64,000 nucleotides of DNA from Gemmataceae bacterium. GTDB lineage: Bacteria; Planctomycetota; Planctomycetia; Gemmatales; Gemmataceae. The position numbers were made by a program, and so were the translations under genes. The notes under the pieces are model-generated. The model saw only the letters and a program-made list of their open reading frames with translations. It made no database searches and had not been told where the DNA came from. Location of the stretch: NCBI GenBank assembly GCA_022842245.1, contig JALHPZ010000002.1, forward strand, positions 232,085 through 296,084, read 5' to 3'. Shown here one piece after another: positions 15,197 to 24,148 of this stretch (the stretch's first letter is position 1; each line of letters starts with the position of its first letter).

Positions 15197-16630
15197 TCAC
15201 TTCTTGTTCGGCAGGATGTCGGCGGCGGGGGGAGCGGTTTTCAGCTTCCCTACGCCCGGCGGTGACTCCGCTTGTGGCGGAGGGGCAGGCGGGATGAGGG
15301 CGCTCGGGGTTGGTAAGGCTGGCCACACCTCTTCCAGCAGGAAGCCGGAAATCTCCCCCGCCGCCCGCCACCCCTCGCCGAGCGCCCGGTTGTACTCCAG
15401 ACGGGCCTCGGCCACCGCCCGCTGGGCCTGGAGTACCCGCAGGTACTCGAACTGGCCGCCCTTGAAGGCTTTGACCGACAGGTCGTAGGTCTCCTCCGCC
15501 CGCGGCAGGATGGCCGAATTGTACCGCCCCGCCCGCTGCTTCGCGGCCGTGTAGGTGCGGAACGCCGCGGCCAATCGCTCGGTCAAATCGTTCTCCACCC
15601 GCGCCACGTCCAGGACCGCCGCCCCGACCTCGGCCTGCGCGGTCCGGATGTTCCCCTGGTTGCGATTCCACACGGGGAGCGGGACGCTCACCCCGACCGC
15701 CCAGTCGTTCGAGCGGTTCTGGTTCTGCCGGGTGTAGCCCGAACTGACGGTGACGTTCGGGATCGGCTCCGCCTGCGCCCGCCGGAGGGCGGCCTGGGAC
15801 CGCTCGATCCCCACCTTCACGGCCCGCACCTCGGGGTGGAAGGCTAGGACGGACTCCTTCGTCTGCTCCAGGTCGTACTCCGGGAGCGTCGCGTCGAGCG
15901 TCCCGACGACCGAGGCCAGGGGCAGGCGCGGGTCACCCGCCGCCGCCGAGAGCCGTCGGAATGCGGCCGGCAACTCCCGCTCGACCGATTCGGCGTCGGC
16001 CCGGAACCGCTCGGCCTCGACTTCGAGTTGCACCAGGTCGAGCCGGGCCACCTGCTTGGCCTCGAACGACTTCCGCCCCAACTCCACCGCCTGGTCGGCG
16101 AGCTTCACGAGGTCGCTTAGGATGGCCGCCCGCTGTTGCAGGGCGAGCACCTCGTAGAAGTTCGCCCGCACCGTTCCGACCAGAGCGTACCGCTCGGCCA
16201 GGAGCGTGAGCGACGCCTGATCGACCTCTTTCGCCGCGACCGCCTGACTCAACCTCAGTTTCCCCCCGCGGACGATTTCCTGGGACAACTGCGGGGAAAG
16301 AATGCCCGACGGGCCGGTGCGGTCGCCGAGTTCGTCCGCGGTGAACGCGAACACCGGATTCGGATAGAGGCCGGCCTGGGTGTACCGCCCGCGGGCGGCG
16401 TCGATGGCGAACGCGGCCCGGCCGAGCCGGGGGTTTCGTGCCAGCGCAGTTTGGATCAGGTCGTCGAGCGCGAGGGGCCTCGACCGAATCGCCGGGGGCG
16501 GCGTCGCCGCCGGTGCGCGGGCCGTAGCGACTGACGGCGGGGTCGGCGGGAGTTGTGCGGAGGCCGCGCCCGACAGGAGTAGAATGGCGGCGCAAAGGCC
16601 GAACTGCCGACCGGCAGCGGGTGTCGTCAT
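15197..16630 (-). CDS. TolC-family outer-membrane channel of a metal efflux system
   Basis: A 477-residue outer membrane efflux protein (CzcC/CusC type). A signal peptide (FGLCAAILLLSGAASAQ) is followed by a Pro/Ala linker, then two OEP repeats: LDDLIQTALARNPRLGRA at the first, AVKVGIERSQAALRRAQAEPIPNV at the second, with VSVPLPVWNRNQG. It forms a trimeric tunnel across the outer membrane for an RND pump. It lies 140 bp below the cupredoxin gene at the end of the csoR-copZ-copA unit, so export of copper is likely. The ATG at 16630 starts the signal peptide. Confidence 0.92.
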   Translation of the reverse strand: MTTPAAGRQFGLCAAILLLSGAASAQLPPTPPSVATARAPAATPPPAIRSRPLALDDLIQTALARNPRLGRAAFAIDAARGRYTQAGLYPNPVFAFTADELGDRTGPSGILSPQLSQEIVRGGKLRLSQAVAAKEVDQASLTLLAERYALVGTVRANFYEVLALQQRAAILSDLVKLADQAVELGRKSFEAKQVARLDLVQLEVEAERFRADAESVERELPAAFRRLSAAAGDPRLPLASVVGTLDATLPEYDLEQTKESVLAFHPEVRAVKVGIERSQAALRRAQAEPIPNVTVSSGYTRQNQNRSNDWAVGVSVPLPVWNRNQGNIRTAQAEVGAAVLDVARVENDLTERLAAAFRTYTAAKQRAGRYNSAILPRAEETYDLSVKAFKGGQFEYLRVLQAQRAVAEARLEYNRALGEGWRAAGEISGFLLEEVWPALPTPSALIPPAPPPQAESPPGVGKLKTAPPAADILPNKK

Positions 16631-16770
16631 GGGACCGTCCTGTCTCAAAGTCACACGGGGGCTTTGCCCCGCGGACCGGACGCCGCCGCCACGGCCACCC
16701 GGATTCAATACGCTACATCTGGTATCGGATTTTCGGGCAGGGTCGGTTGAAACGAATCCGGAGCGGTGGC

Positions 16771-17175
16771 TTACACCCCACCCCCACGAGACCCCGGTGC
16801 CGGCTTCACCAAAAGCGTGCCGCGGACCATGTTCATCCCGCAGTGGAATGTGAACTCGCCCGCCTCGTCCGGCGTGAATTCGACCGCCACCCGCTCTCCT
16901 TCGGGGAGCGACTTAGCGATGCCGAAGTCGCCCAGGATGATTTGCTCCGTGCAGGGGTTCGACTCCTTCCGATGGAACGTGAGCCGGACCGGGCGGCCTT
17001 GCGTCACTTCGATCCGGTCGGGCGTGTAACCGCCCTGGACGACAACTTCGATTTCCTGCACTCCGGACTCGCCCTGCCGCGCCGCGGTCGCCCCGCGGGG
17101 GCCGAAGAAGAACCAGAGGATGAACCCGATCAGGGCCACGCCGCCGCCGGTCACCGCGATCTGCGCCGTGTCCAT
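16771..17175 (-). CDS. Membrane-anchored cupredoxin-domain protein
   Basis: A 134-residue protein with an N-terminal membrane anchor (VALIGFILWFFFGP) and a cupredoxin fold of the EfeO/Cupredoxin_1 type. Ligand candidates are the Cys in ESNPCTEQI and the loop HCGMNMVRG, giving a Cys/His/Cys/Met-rich site at the periplasmic face. It starts one base after the copA stop, so it is translationally coupled. A role in accepting or passing copper from the ATPase to periplasmic carriers is inferred. Confidence 0.88.
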   Translation of the reverse strand: MDTAQIAVTGGGVALIGFILWFFFGPRGATAARQGESGVQEIEVVVQGGYTPDRIEVTQGRPVRLTFHRKESNPCTEQIILGDFGIAKSLPEGERVAVEFTPDEAGEFTFHCGMNMVRGTLLVKPAPGSRGGGV

Positions 17176-17176
17176 G

Positions 17177-19480
17177 CTAACTCCCCCTCTGTAGGTCGAG
17201 CCGGCCGAGCCGGAGGGCGTTCGTCACCACGCTCACCGACGACAGTGCCATCGCCGCCGACGCGAGGATGGGGCTGAGCAGCCAGCCGGTGAACGGGTAG
17301 AGGACGCCGGCCGCGACCGGGATGCCGAACACGTTGTACGCGAACGCGAAGAACAGGTTCTGCCGGATGGTCCGCATGGTCGCACGGGACAACTCGATGG
17401 ACGACGCCACCCCGGACAGGTCGCCCTTCACGAGCGTGATGCCCGCCGCCTCAATGGCCACGTCCGTCCCCGTCCCCATCGCGATGCCGATGTCCGCGGC
17501 GGCGAGCGCCGGGGCGTCGTTGATGCCGTCGCCGACCATCGCAACCACCCGGCCGGCGTTGCGGAGCTTGTTCACCTCCGTCGCCTTCCCCTCCGGCAGC
17601 ACGTCGGCCAGCACTCGGTCGATGCCGACCGCGCGGGCGACGGCCTCGGCGGTGCCGCGGTTGTCGCCGGTCAGGAGGATGACCTCAAGGCCCATCGCGT
17701 GCAGCCGTTCGACGGCCGCCTTCGAGGTCGGCTTCACCGGGTCGGCGACGGCGAGGAGGCCGGCAAACGTCCCGTCCGCGGCGACGAGCAGGGTGGTCCG
17801 CCCGGCGGTGGCCGTCCGTTCGGCGACCGCCGCGTCGAAGGCCACGTCGCGGGACATGAGGAGCCGGGCGTTGCCGACCAACACCGTCCGGCCTTCGACC
17901 GTGGCCGCCAGCCCGTGTCCGGGGATTGCCTCGAACGTGGTAGTCGGCGGAAGCGAAAGTCCGCGGCTCTGTGCCGCCGCGATCACCGCGCGGGCCAGCG
18001 GGTGTTCCGACTGCCTTTCGGCCGCCGCTGCGAGCCGGATCAGGTCCGCCTCACTCACGCCCGCGGCCACGACCTCCGTGACCGTCGGCTTCCCCTCCGT
18101 CACCGTCCCCGTCTTGTCCAGGACCACGGTGGTGAGTCGGCCGGCTGCTTCGAGCGGTTCGCCGCCTTTGATCAGAATCCCGGCCTGCGCGCCCCGCCCG
18201 GTGCCGACCATCACGGCCGTCGGCGTGGCCAGGCCGAGGGCGCACGGGCAGGCGATGATGAGTACGGAGACGAACGTGAGCAGCGCGAACGTGAGCCGCG
18301 ATTCGGGCGGCATCAGGTTGAACCACACGACGAAGGTGAGGACCGCGAGGCACAGGACCGCGGGGACGAAGTACCCGGAGACGGTGTCGGCGAGCTTCTG
18401 GATGGTGGCCTTCGACCCTTGCGCCTCCTGCACCAGCCGCACGATCTGCTGGAGGACGGTGTCGGCCCCGACCTTCGTGGCCGTCAGCCGGAACGACCCG
18501 GTGGTGTTCACCGTCGCTCCGATGACCGGGTCGCCGGGGGCCTTCGTGACCGGGAGCGGCTCGCCGGTGAGCATCGACTCGTCCACCGCCGAAGTGCCGT
18601 CGAGTACCGTGCCGTCCACCGGCACCTTCTCCCCCGGCCGCACCCGCACCACGTCGCCTACGCGGACCTCGGCAAGGGGCAGATCGATTTCCCCCCCGTC
18701 GCGTTCGACGCGGGCGGTCTTCGGCGAGAGGCCGATGAGTGCCCGGATCGCCCCGCCGGTGCGGCTGCGCGCCCGTGCTTCGAGCAGCCGGCCGAGCAGG
18801 ATGAGGGTGACGATGACCGCGGCCACTTCGTAATAGACGCCGACCGGGACAGCGTCGCCGTGCCCGGCGTGGGCGGAAGCCCCGACCGCAAGCCATTCGG
18901 GAGCAAGGGTCGCTACCACGCTGTAGACGTAAGCCGAGAGCGTGCCGATGGCGACGAGCGTGTTCATGTCCGCCGCCCGGTGCCGGGCCGCCGCCCACGC
19001 CCCGCTAAAGAACTCCCACCCGGCCCAGAACAGGACCGGGGTGGCGAGCGCGAGTTCGACCCACGCCCGACCGGGGAAGTCGAGGAGCGGGACGAGGGAC
19101 GGGACGAGGTGCCCGCCCATCCCGAGGACGGCGACGGGCAACGTGAGTACGGCGGCCACGATGAACTTGAGCCGGGTCCGATTGTATTCCGCTTCCCGCG
19201 CCTGCTCCTCGGCTTCCGACACGCCGCCGGCGTGGTGTCCGGCGGGCGGCAGCACCGCGTCGTACCCGGCCCCGCGAACCACGTCCCGCAGAGCGGCCGG
19301 GGCCGTCGCGGCCGGGTCGTACTCGACCGTGGCGCGGCCGGTGGCAAAGTTGACTGCCGCCTTCGACACGCCCGGAGCCTGCCCGAGCGCCCCCTCGATG
19401 CGGACGGCGCAGGCCGCGCAGTGCATCCCGACGACCGGCAGGTCCACGCGACTTGGAGTTTCGGCGGTTGCGGTACTCAT
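17177..19480 (-). CDS. copA: Copper-exporting P1B-type ATPase
   Basis: A 767-residue P1B-1 ATPase. The N-terminal HMA domain has GMHCAAC (C21, C24). Eight membrane helices follow; the transport site CPC lies near residue 410 in [12 protein letters not shown], the phosphorylated Asp in DKTGTVTEG near 453, the SEHPLA motif in the nucleotide domain and [10 protein letters not shown] near the hinge. It pumps Cu(I) from the cytosol using ATP. The His-rich loop [12 protein letters not shown] between helices may bind metal at the outer face. It lies 11 bp from copZ under the CsoR operator. The ATG at 19480 was chosen because an upstream extension would overlap copZ. Confidence 0.97.
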   Translation of the reverse strand: MSTATAETPSRVDLPVVGMHCAACAVRIEGALGQAPGVSKAAVNFATGRATVEYDPAATAPAALRDVVRGAGYDAVLPPAGHHAGGVSEAEEQAREAEYNRTRLKFIVAAVLTLPVAVLGMGGHLVPSLVPLLDFPGRAWVELALATPVLFWAGWEFFSGAWAAARHRAADMNTLVAIGTLSAYVYSVVATLAPEWLAVGASAHAGHGDAVPVGVYYEVAAVIVTLILLGRLLEARARSRTGGAIRALIGLSPKTARVERDGGEIDLPLAEVRVGDVVRVRPGEKVPVDGTVLDGTSAVDESMLTGEPLPVTKAPGDPVIGATVNTTGSFRLTATKVGADTVLQQIVRLVQEAQGSKATIQKLADTVSGYFVPAVLCLAVLTFVVWFNLMPPESRLTFALLTFVSVLIIACPCALGLATPTAVMVGTGRGAQAGILIKGGEPLEAAGRLTTVVLDKTGTVTEGKPTVTEVVAAGVSEADLIRLAAAAERQSEHPLARAVIAAAQSRGLSLPPTTTFEAIPGHGLAATVEGRTVLVGNARLLMSRDVAFDAAVAERTATAGRTTLLVAADGTFAGLLAVADPVKPTSKAAVERLHAMGLEVILLTGDNRGTAEAVARAVGIDRVLADVLPEGKATEVNKLRNAGRVVAMVGDGINDAPALAAADIGIAMGTGTDVAIEAAGITLVKGDLSGVASSIELSRATMRTIRQNLFFAFAYNVFGIPVAAGVLYPFTGWLLSPILASAAMALSSVSVVTNALRLGRLDLQRGS

Positions 19481-19491
19481 CTTTTGCCCTC

Positions 19492-19695
19492 CTACGCCGG
19501 TTGGAACCCGGCCTTCTTGAGCGTCTCTTCGATCACGACCTTCGAGACCCGCCCGTCGTGGGTGACGGTGACTCGCTTCTCCGGGACGACGACCTCGACG
19601 GTCGCAACGCCGGGCACGGCAGAAACGGCGGTCTTCACGGCGTTGGCGCACCCGCCGCAGACAATCCCGTTGGCGACGACAGTTGTAGTTTCCAT
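19492..19695 (-). CDS. copZ: CopZ-like copper chaperone
   Basis: A 67-residue single HMA domain (beta-alpha-beta-beta-alpha-beta) with the binding loop [11 protein letters not shown]. Such chaperones carry Cu(I) in the cytosol and hand it to the HMA domain of CopA. The loop has Val rather than Met before the first Cys. It is located between csoR and copA, all within about 2.8 kb on the minus strand. Confidence 0.93.
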   Translation of the reverse strand: METTTVVANGIVCGGCANAVKTAVSAVPGVATVEVVVPEKRVTVTHDGRVSKVVIEETLKKAGFQPA

Positions 19696-19717
19696 GTGCG
19701 TTCCCCTCGTGCTGAGT

Positions 19718-20008
19718 TCACTTCAAGAATTGGGACAGGACGGTCCGAACCTCGGCGAGCAGTTCGTCCCGCTTCATCGGCTTGGCCTTCTCGTGTTCGC
19801 ACCCGCTGCCGTGGCCGACCACGCACGACTCCAGGTGGGCGGTGATGAGTTCCACCCCCATAGCGTCGAGCGCCGATCGGATGGCGGCGATCTGGTGGAG
19901 TACGTCCACGCAGTAGCGGTCCTCGGCGAGCATCCGCTCGACCCCGGCCACCTGGCCGGCGATCCGCTTCACCCGCGTTGCAACCCGCTTCTTCGTGTCA
20001 GCGTTCAT
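19718..20008 (-). CDS. csoR: Copper-sensing repressor CsoR
   Basis: A 96-residue CsoR-family repressor with the full Cu(I) ligand set: C33 (RYCVDVL), H58 and C62 (ITAHLESC), spaced as in CsoR. The DNA-binding RVKRIAGQVAGV is intact. A His-rich, Cys-containing insertion VGHGSGCEHEK after the sensor site is additional and could bind metal. It opens the csoR-copZ-copA-cupredoxin-tolC unit; the palindromic operator is 38 bp upstream. The start is the ATG at 20008, one codon inside a GTG. Confidence 0.95.
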   Translation of the reverse strand: MNADTKKRVATRVKRIAGQVAGVERMLAEDRYCVDVLHQIAAIRSALDAMGVELITAHLESCVVGHGSGCEHEKAKPMKRDELLAEVRTVLSQFLK

Positions 20009-20045
20009 CACGTCCGCCCCAACGCGAAATCTTGACCCGATACAT

Positions 20046-20068
20046 CTTATACCCCATGGGGGTATAAG
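20046..20068. promoter_or_regulatory. CsoR operator, perfect palindrome with two facing -10 boxes
   Basis: CTTATACCCC (20046-20055) and GGGGTATAAG (20059-20068) are perfect 10-bp inverted arms around a 3-bp centre; this is the classic TA-C-tract/G-tract-TA form of CsoR operators. Each arm ends in TATAAG when read outward, one for the copper operon (minus strand) and one toward the plus-strand gene at 20186, so a single site may silence both. Confidence 0.85.
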
Positions 20069-20185
20069 ACAAGACTCCCTTCAGGGGCTTCCGTGAGACG
20101 GCTCAAGGGTGGGGTCGAACTCTCCGCGGTTGACGAAATCCCGCTGAGGAAACAGGATAACCGTCTGCCCCGCGGAGGAGCCAAC

Positions 20186-21433
20186 TTGTCCGACCTTGAT
20201 GCCATTGCCGCCCGCTACCGGAACGACCCCGAGTCGGTCTACCACACTTGGTTCCTGCATGACGGGAACCGTCTGAAGGCGTTTCGGGCCATCCGCCGCG
20301 GGGTCGAGGAGGTGGTCCGGGCGGTCCGCGGTGGCACGTTCGGGAACGACTACAAGGGGTCACCGCTCGAAACGGTGTTGGAGTCCGTGACCGAACAGAA
20401 GCAGGTGTTCCAGGGGGCCGCCCACGCTTTCTACTGGAAGCCGAAGCTCCGCATCCCGGACATCTACGAGAACGAGGAACACAAGCGGGCGTTCGCCGAG
20501 TTCCTCGACGGCTGCCTCAACACGGCCGACGAGGACCGCCTCCTCGACCTGGTGTTCGCCTTCGACCGCCGCAAGATCAAGGGCCTAGGCCCGGCTGCTG
20601 CGAACGTCCTCTACTTCCTCCACCCGACCCTGTTCCCGCCGTTCAACACGGCCATCCTCCGCGGGTTCAACGCCGTTTTCGCCGACGCAAAGAAGCTCGG
20701 CTCGTGGGCGGCCTACCTGGAGATGCGGGAAACCGTTCAAGTAGCGAACCGCCGTCTGTCCCCGCCCCTCTCGACCGACCTCGGGGCCTTCGCCGGCCTC
20801 CTGTTCGAGGTCGGTGTCGGCCGGCTGGTGGTGAGCGAGACCGCGGCCGCGGTGCTTGCCGAGGAGCGGACGGCCGCCGACAAGGTCGCCCGGAAGCGAC
20901 ACCAGGAGGTGGAAGCCGACCAGAGAGAGGAGGACGACCACCTGCGGATGCAGTACCTCCTCGCCAAGACCGGCCGCGCGCTCGGGTGTGCCGTCCACGT
21001 CGCGACGAACGACCGCCGGCGGGTGTTCGACGGGGTGAGCCTCGCCTCGCTCGCCGTGGACGCCCTCCCCGATCTCGGCCTTCCGCCCGAGGTGGCCCTG
21101 ACCGTTTCCCTCATCGACGTTCTCTGGCTCGACCCGGCGAGCGGGCGGGTGGTGTGCGGGTTCGAGGTGGAGAAGAGCACGTCCATCTACTCCGGTATTC
21201 TGCGACTCCTCGACCTCTCGTCGTCCGCAGCCGCCCGCCCGGACCAACTCTACCTTGTCGCCCCGGACGCGCGGGAGCGGGAGATTCACGCCCAACTCGC
21301 CCGCCCGTCGTTCGCCGGGGCGGACCTCCACTACATCCTCTTCTCCGACCTCACCGAACACTGCGACGGCCTGTGCAAGTTCGGCCAGGACCACCGGGCG
21401 GTTCTCAAGATCGCCCGGAAGAAACCCTGCTGA
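20186..21433 (+). CDS. Predicted nuclease-like protein with restriction-endonuclease-type core
   Basis: A 415-residue protein of no named family. The N-terminal half has [21 protein letters not shown], a helix-hairpin-helix-like turn, followed by [14 protein letters not shown] charged linker ([19 protein letters not shown]) leads to a C-terminal alpha/beta domain with [20 protein letters not shown], which fits a PD-(D/E)xK nuclease core (Asp, then E-x-E-K), and [12 protein letters not shown]. The start is the TTG at 20186, set by GGAGGAG five bases upstream; a GTG at 20093 is possible. It diverges from csoR and shares its operator. Restriction or DNA repair is the likely role. Confidence 0.6.
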   Translation: MSDLDAIAARYRNDPESVYHTWFLHDGNRLKAFRAIRRGVEEVVRAVRGGTFGNDYKGSPLETVLESVTEQKQVFQGAAHAFYWKPKLRIPDIYENEEHKRAFAEFLDGCLNTADEDRLLDLVFAFDRRKIKGLGPAAANVLYFLHPTLFPPFNTAILRGFNAVFADAKKLGSWAAYLEMRETVQVANRRLSPPLSTDLGAFAGLLFEVGVGRLVVSETAAAVLAEERTAADKVARKRHQEVEADQREEDDHLRMQYLLAKTGRALGCAVHVATNDRRRVFDGVSLASLAVDALPDLGLPPEVALTVSLIDVLWLDPASGRVVCGFEVEKSTSIYSGILRLLDLSSSAAARPDQLYLVAPDAREREIHAQLARPSFAGADLHYILFSDLTEHCDGLCKFGQDHRAVLKIARKKPC

Positions 21434-21456
21434 CGGCCGCCGGAGCGATTCGGCAC

Positions 21457-22749
21457 TCAGACCTTGAATCTCTTCCCGAGGTGGTAGCGAAACTTGTCGA
21501 GTGGTGGGTCGCACGAGGCGAGTTGGCCGGCGGCTGAGAGCCGGCCCAGTTCATCCAAGCCCGCCCGGAACAAGGCCGGCGTAATCCCACGGGCACCGAC
21601 CGTCATCATCCGCTCGTCGTGCGTGTCGCACCGATAAACGTACGCCCAGTTGCCGCCGGCAACGCCGAAGTAGCCGTGCAGCCGGCGGCCGTCCGGCAGA
21701 CCCGCCCGCAGGCACATCTCGTCGCGAGGCCCAGGCAGGGCGGCGAACGCCGCGTGGGCATGGAAGCCGGAGAACGTCACGCCGCATGATACGGGCAAGC
21801 CGGTCAGGTCGGGCCAGCCTGCCAGCGCGTACAAGGCGGTCATCGCCGGCTCGTAGGACGGGACCGGGCCGTCCACCGCGGTCGCCTCGATCAGGGGGAA
21901 CGATTGCACCACGTCCCGCTGGCTGACGCTGTACCAGTCGGCCCAGCACCGGTCGGTGACGTTCAGGCCAGCCCGCGCGAGGAGGTGTTGGAAGAGTAAA
22001 GCGCGGGGCAGGCCGGCGGCCCGTTCGTGCAGGACGGCGCGGCCCCCGGAGGCCATCAGTCGCCGTACCGCCGCGACCGCGCGGGCGACCGCCTGCACCG
22101 GAGCGGCGGGTAACCCCATTGCCGCCTCCAGGTGCGCCCCGCGGGAGTAATCTTCGGGCCGCTCGGAGGGCAGCCACGGGATCAGGTAGGCCGGCATCGC
22201 CTGGAGTGAGACGACCGCGTCGAACGCCCCGTCGTCGAACGCGGTGAAGTCGGCGCAGGCGAACGACACGTTACCCAGGCCGCTGCGGGCACGGGCCGCC
22301 TCGGCGACCGCGACGGCACCGGGGTGCCGCTCGACGCCGACCACTTGACTGTTCGGGAAGGCCGCGCCCAGGTACAAGGTAGTCACGCCCGCAAACGAAC
22401 CGAGGTCGAGGATGCGGGCGGGCGGGGCGCGGCGGAGTCGGGCGGCGACCTTCGGCAGGACGGCGGCGTAGTATCCGAGCCGCCCCGCCGCGAACAGCCG
22501 GCACAGGTTCGGGTGCGCGCCCGCGAACGCGAAGAACTGGTCTTCCGCCGCGGCGACCCGGACGACATCGTTGGCGTCCTTGGCGGCGGCAAAGCACTCG
22601 TCCCGCCGCTGGCGGTATCCGTCGTAGACGGGCCACGGCAGGGCGCACTGGAGCCGCCACTCCCACGCCTCGCGGCTGTCGGGCACCTCCAAGCCGGCGG
22701 CCGCGACCACGGCCGCGAGGGTTTCGTCCGCAAGTTCCGCCTTGGGCAT
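21457..22749 (-). CDS. SAM-dependent methyltransferase (430 aa)
   Basis: A 430-residue protein. The central part (about 115-255) is a class I methyltransferase: ILDLGSFAGVTTLYLGAAF is motif I, VVGVERHPGAV motif II and FDAVVSLQAMPAYLIPWLPS motif IV. N- and C-terminal extensions of about 110 and 170 residues have no known domain. A GGAGG site four bases upstream supports the ATG at 22749 rather than the GTG one codon earlier. It lies 29 bp from a smaller methyltransferase on the same strand. Substrate unknown. Confidence 0.75.
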   Translation of the reverse strand: MPKAELADETLAAVVAAAGLEVPDSREAWEWRLQCALPWPVYDGYRQRRDECFAAAKDANDVVRVAAAEDQFFAFAGAHPNLCRLFAAGRLGYYAAVLPKVAARLRRAPPARILDLGSFAGVTTLYLGAAFPNSQVVGVERHPGAVAVAEAARARSGLGNVSFACADFTAFDDGAFDAVVSLQAMPAYLIPWLPSERPEDYSRGAHLEAAMGLPAAPVQAVARAVAAVRRLMASGGRAVLHERAAGLPRALLFQHLLARAGLNVTDRCWADWYSVSQRDVVQSFPLIEATAVDGPVPSYEPAMTALYALAGWPDLTGLPVSCGVTFSGFHAHAAFAALPGPRDEMCLRAGLPDGRRLHGYFGVAGGNWAYVYRCDTHDERMMTVGARGITPALFRAGLDELGRLSAAGQLASCDPPLDKFRYHLGKRFKV

Positions 22750-22777
22750 CACCCCTCCAACTGCCGAGACCGAGGCC

Positions 22778-23449
22778 CTAAGCCGATGCTTCGACGGGCT
22801 TGTCCCCCGAGATCAGTTCCAGCGTACCGAACGCCGTCCCGAATCGGTGAACGACCCGAACCCCGCCAAAACCTGCCGCTTGGACGAGCACGGGAAGTCG
22901 TCCGGCCGCGTGCGGGGCGGTGTTCGCAAAGCCGTCGAGAAGCCGGATGCCGAGGAAGAGGGCTCGCATGATCGGGCCACCGGGACGGCCCCAGTCGGCG
23001 ATGTGAAGCTCGCCGCCCGGAGCCAGCACCCGAAACGCCTCGCCGAGAGCCGCCGCCTTCGCGGCCGGGGAGAGGTGGTGGAAGAAGAGGCTCGACACGA
23101 CCCGCTCGAAACTCCCGTCGGGGTACGGTAGGGATTGGGCAAATCCCTGCTCGAATCTAAGCGAGAGGCCGACCCGCCGAGCTTTCGCGGCGGCCCGGCC
23201 GATCACCCGCGGGTCCGCGTCGAAGCCAACAACGTCGGCGCTAGGGTAAGCCTTCTTTAGCCCGAGCGTCAGGTTCCCCGTGCCGCAGCCGAGGTCGAGT
23301 ACCCGCTGGCCGGGTTGCACCCCGGCTGAATCGACCAGCCGCTTCTTCACCGCCTTGTCCCGGCAGGTGAAAGCGACCAGCGGGTCGTAAAGCGGGGTAA
23401 GCCAGTGGAAACCGGCCGCCGGGACAAGCGATTCTTCCGGTGCGCTCAT
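22778..23449 (-). CDS. UbiE/ArsM-like SAM methyltransferase
   Basis: A 223-residue class I methyltransferase in the UbiE group. Motif I is VLDLGCGTGNLTLGL, motif II VVGFDADPRVI, motif IV RVVSSLFFHHLSP and post-motif I LAPGGELHIADWG. FHWLTPLYDPLVAFTCRDKAV at the start is typical of a lipid- or quinone-like substrate cap. It lacks the ArsM cysteine set. It is co-directional with the exported double-HMA gene 31 bp upstream. Confidence 0.85.
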   Translation of the reverse strand: MSAPEESLVPAAGFHWLTPLYDPLVAFTCRDKAVKKRLVDSAGVQPGQRVLDLGCGTGNLTLGLKKAYPSADVVGFDADPRVIGRAAAKARRVGLSLRFEQGFAQSLPYPDGSFERVVSSLFFHHLSPAAKAAALGEAFRVLAPGGELHIADWGRPGGPIMRALFLGIRLLDGFANTAPHAAGRLPVLVQAAGFGGVRVVHRFGTAFGTLELISGDKPVEASA

Positions 23450-23480
23450 CGGTCAGCCTCCCCGCTCGGAACGGCCCGCC

Positions 23481-24023
23481 TTACTTCTTCTCATCCACCT
23501 TGACGTGAAAACCGGCCTTGTTGAGCGCCTTCACCAACTCGGCCGCGTCGAACTCGCCTGTCACCTCGGCGGTGGTGACCTTCGCTTTCGCGTTGTCGCC
23601 CGCGATGCCCTTCACGTCCTTGATCGCCTCCCGGAACGACTTCACGCACCCGCCGCACGAGTTGTGGAAGCCGGTCACGGTCAGAGCCTTCACCATGCCC
23701 GCCTTCACCCCGCTGTCGTCCTTGAACGCGTACCCCTTGTCCTTCCCCGGATCGCCGTGGAACCCGCCCTCGGCCAGGGCGTCGAGCGCCTTCTGCGCGG
23801 CCTTCGAGTCGGCGGCTGTGAACGTCGCCGACTTCGACTTCTTGTCGGTCGAGACGCCGGAAACGCCCTCGACCTTGCCGAGGATCTCGGCCACCTCCGT
23901 CGCGCACCCGTCGCAACACATGTGGACGCTCTTCAGTTCCACCTTCTCGGCCGCCGCAGCGGGGCCGGAAGAAGCGAGCACGGCCACGGCGACCAGCCCG
24001 ATCAACGAGAACACCCGATTCAT
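23481..24023 (-). CDS. Exported protein with two HMA metal-binding domains
   Basis: A 180-residue secreted protein. A signal peptide (MNRVFSLIGLVAVAVLASSG, cleaved near AAAAEK) is followed by two HMA-like domains: the first with VHMCCDGCATEV, the second with FHNSCGGCVKSF. Between them lies a GFHGDPGKDKGY linker. Unlike CopZ, it should work in the periplasm, binding two metal ions. The pattern recurs in planctomycetes. A role in periplasmic copper relay is inferred. The ATG at 24023 has AGGAGGAATC upstream. Confidence 0.85.
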   Translation of the reverse strand: MNRVFSLIGLVAVAVLASSGPAAAAEKVELKSVHMCCDGCATEVAEILGKVEGVSGVSTDKKSKSATFTAADSKAAQKALDALAEGGFHGDPGKDKGYAFKDDSGVKAGMVKALTVTGFHNSCGGCVKSFREAIKDVKGIAGDNAKAKVTTAEVTGEFDAAELVKALNKAGFHVKVDEKK

Positions 24024-24148
24024 CCGATTCCTCCTGGGACGACGACGAAGCGCCGCCCGGTTTGCCCGCCCTCGGGTCGGTCGTCCCGGCGACCGAACAT
24101 CCCGCGAGCGGTGATTCCAGCCCGTGAGGGCGATGTACACTCGGGCCG

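Noticed and set aside
17699..20035. Very long open frame on the plus strand opposite copA and csoR
   Set aside because: It is antisense to strongly conserved genes, rich in Arg/Gly/Pro, and shows no domain. High GC content produces such frames.
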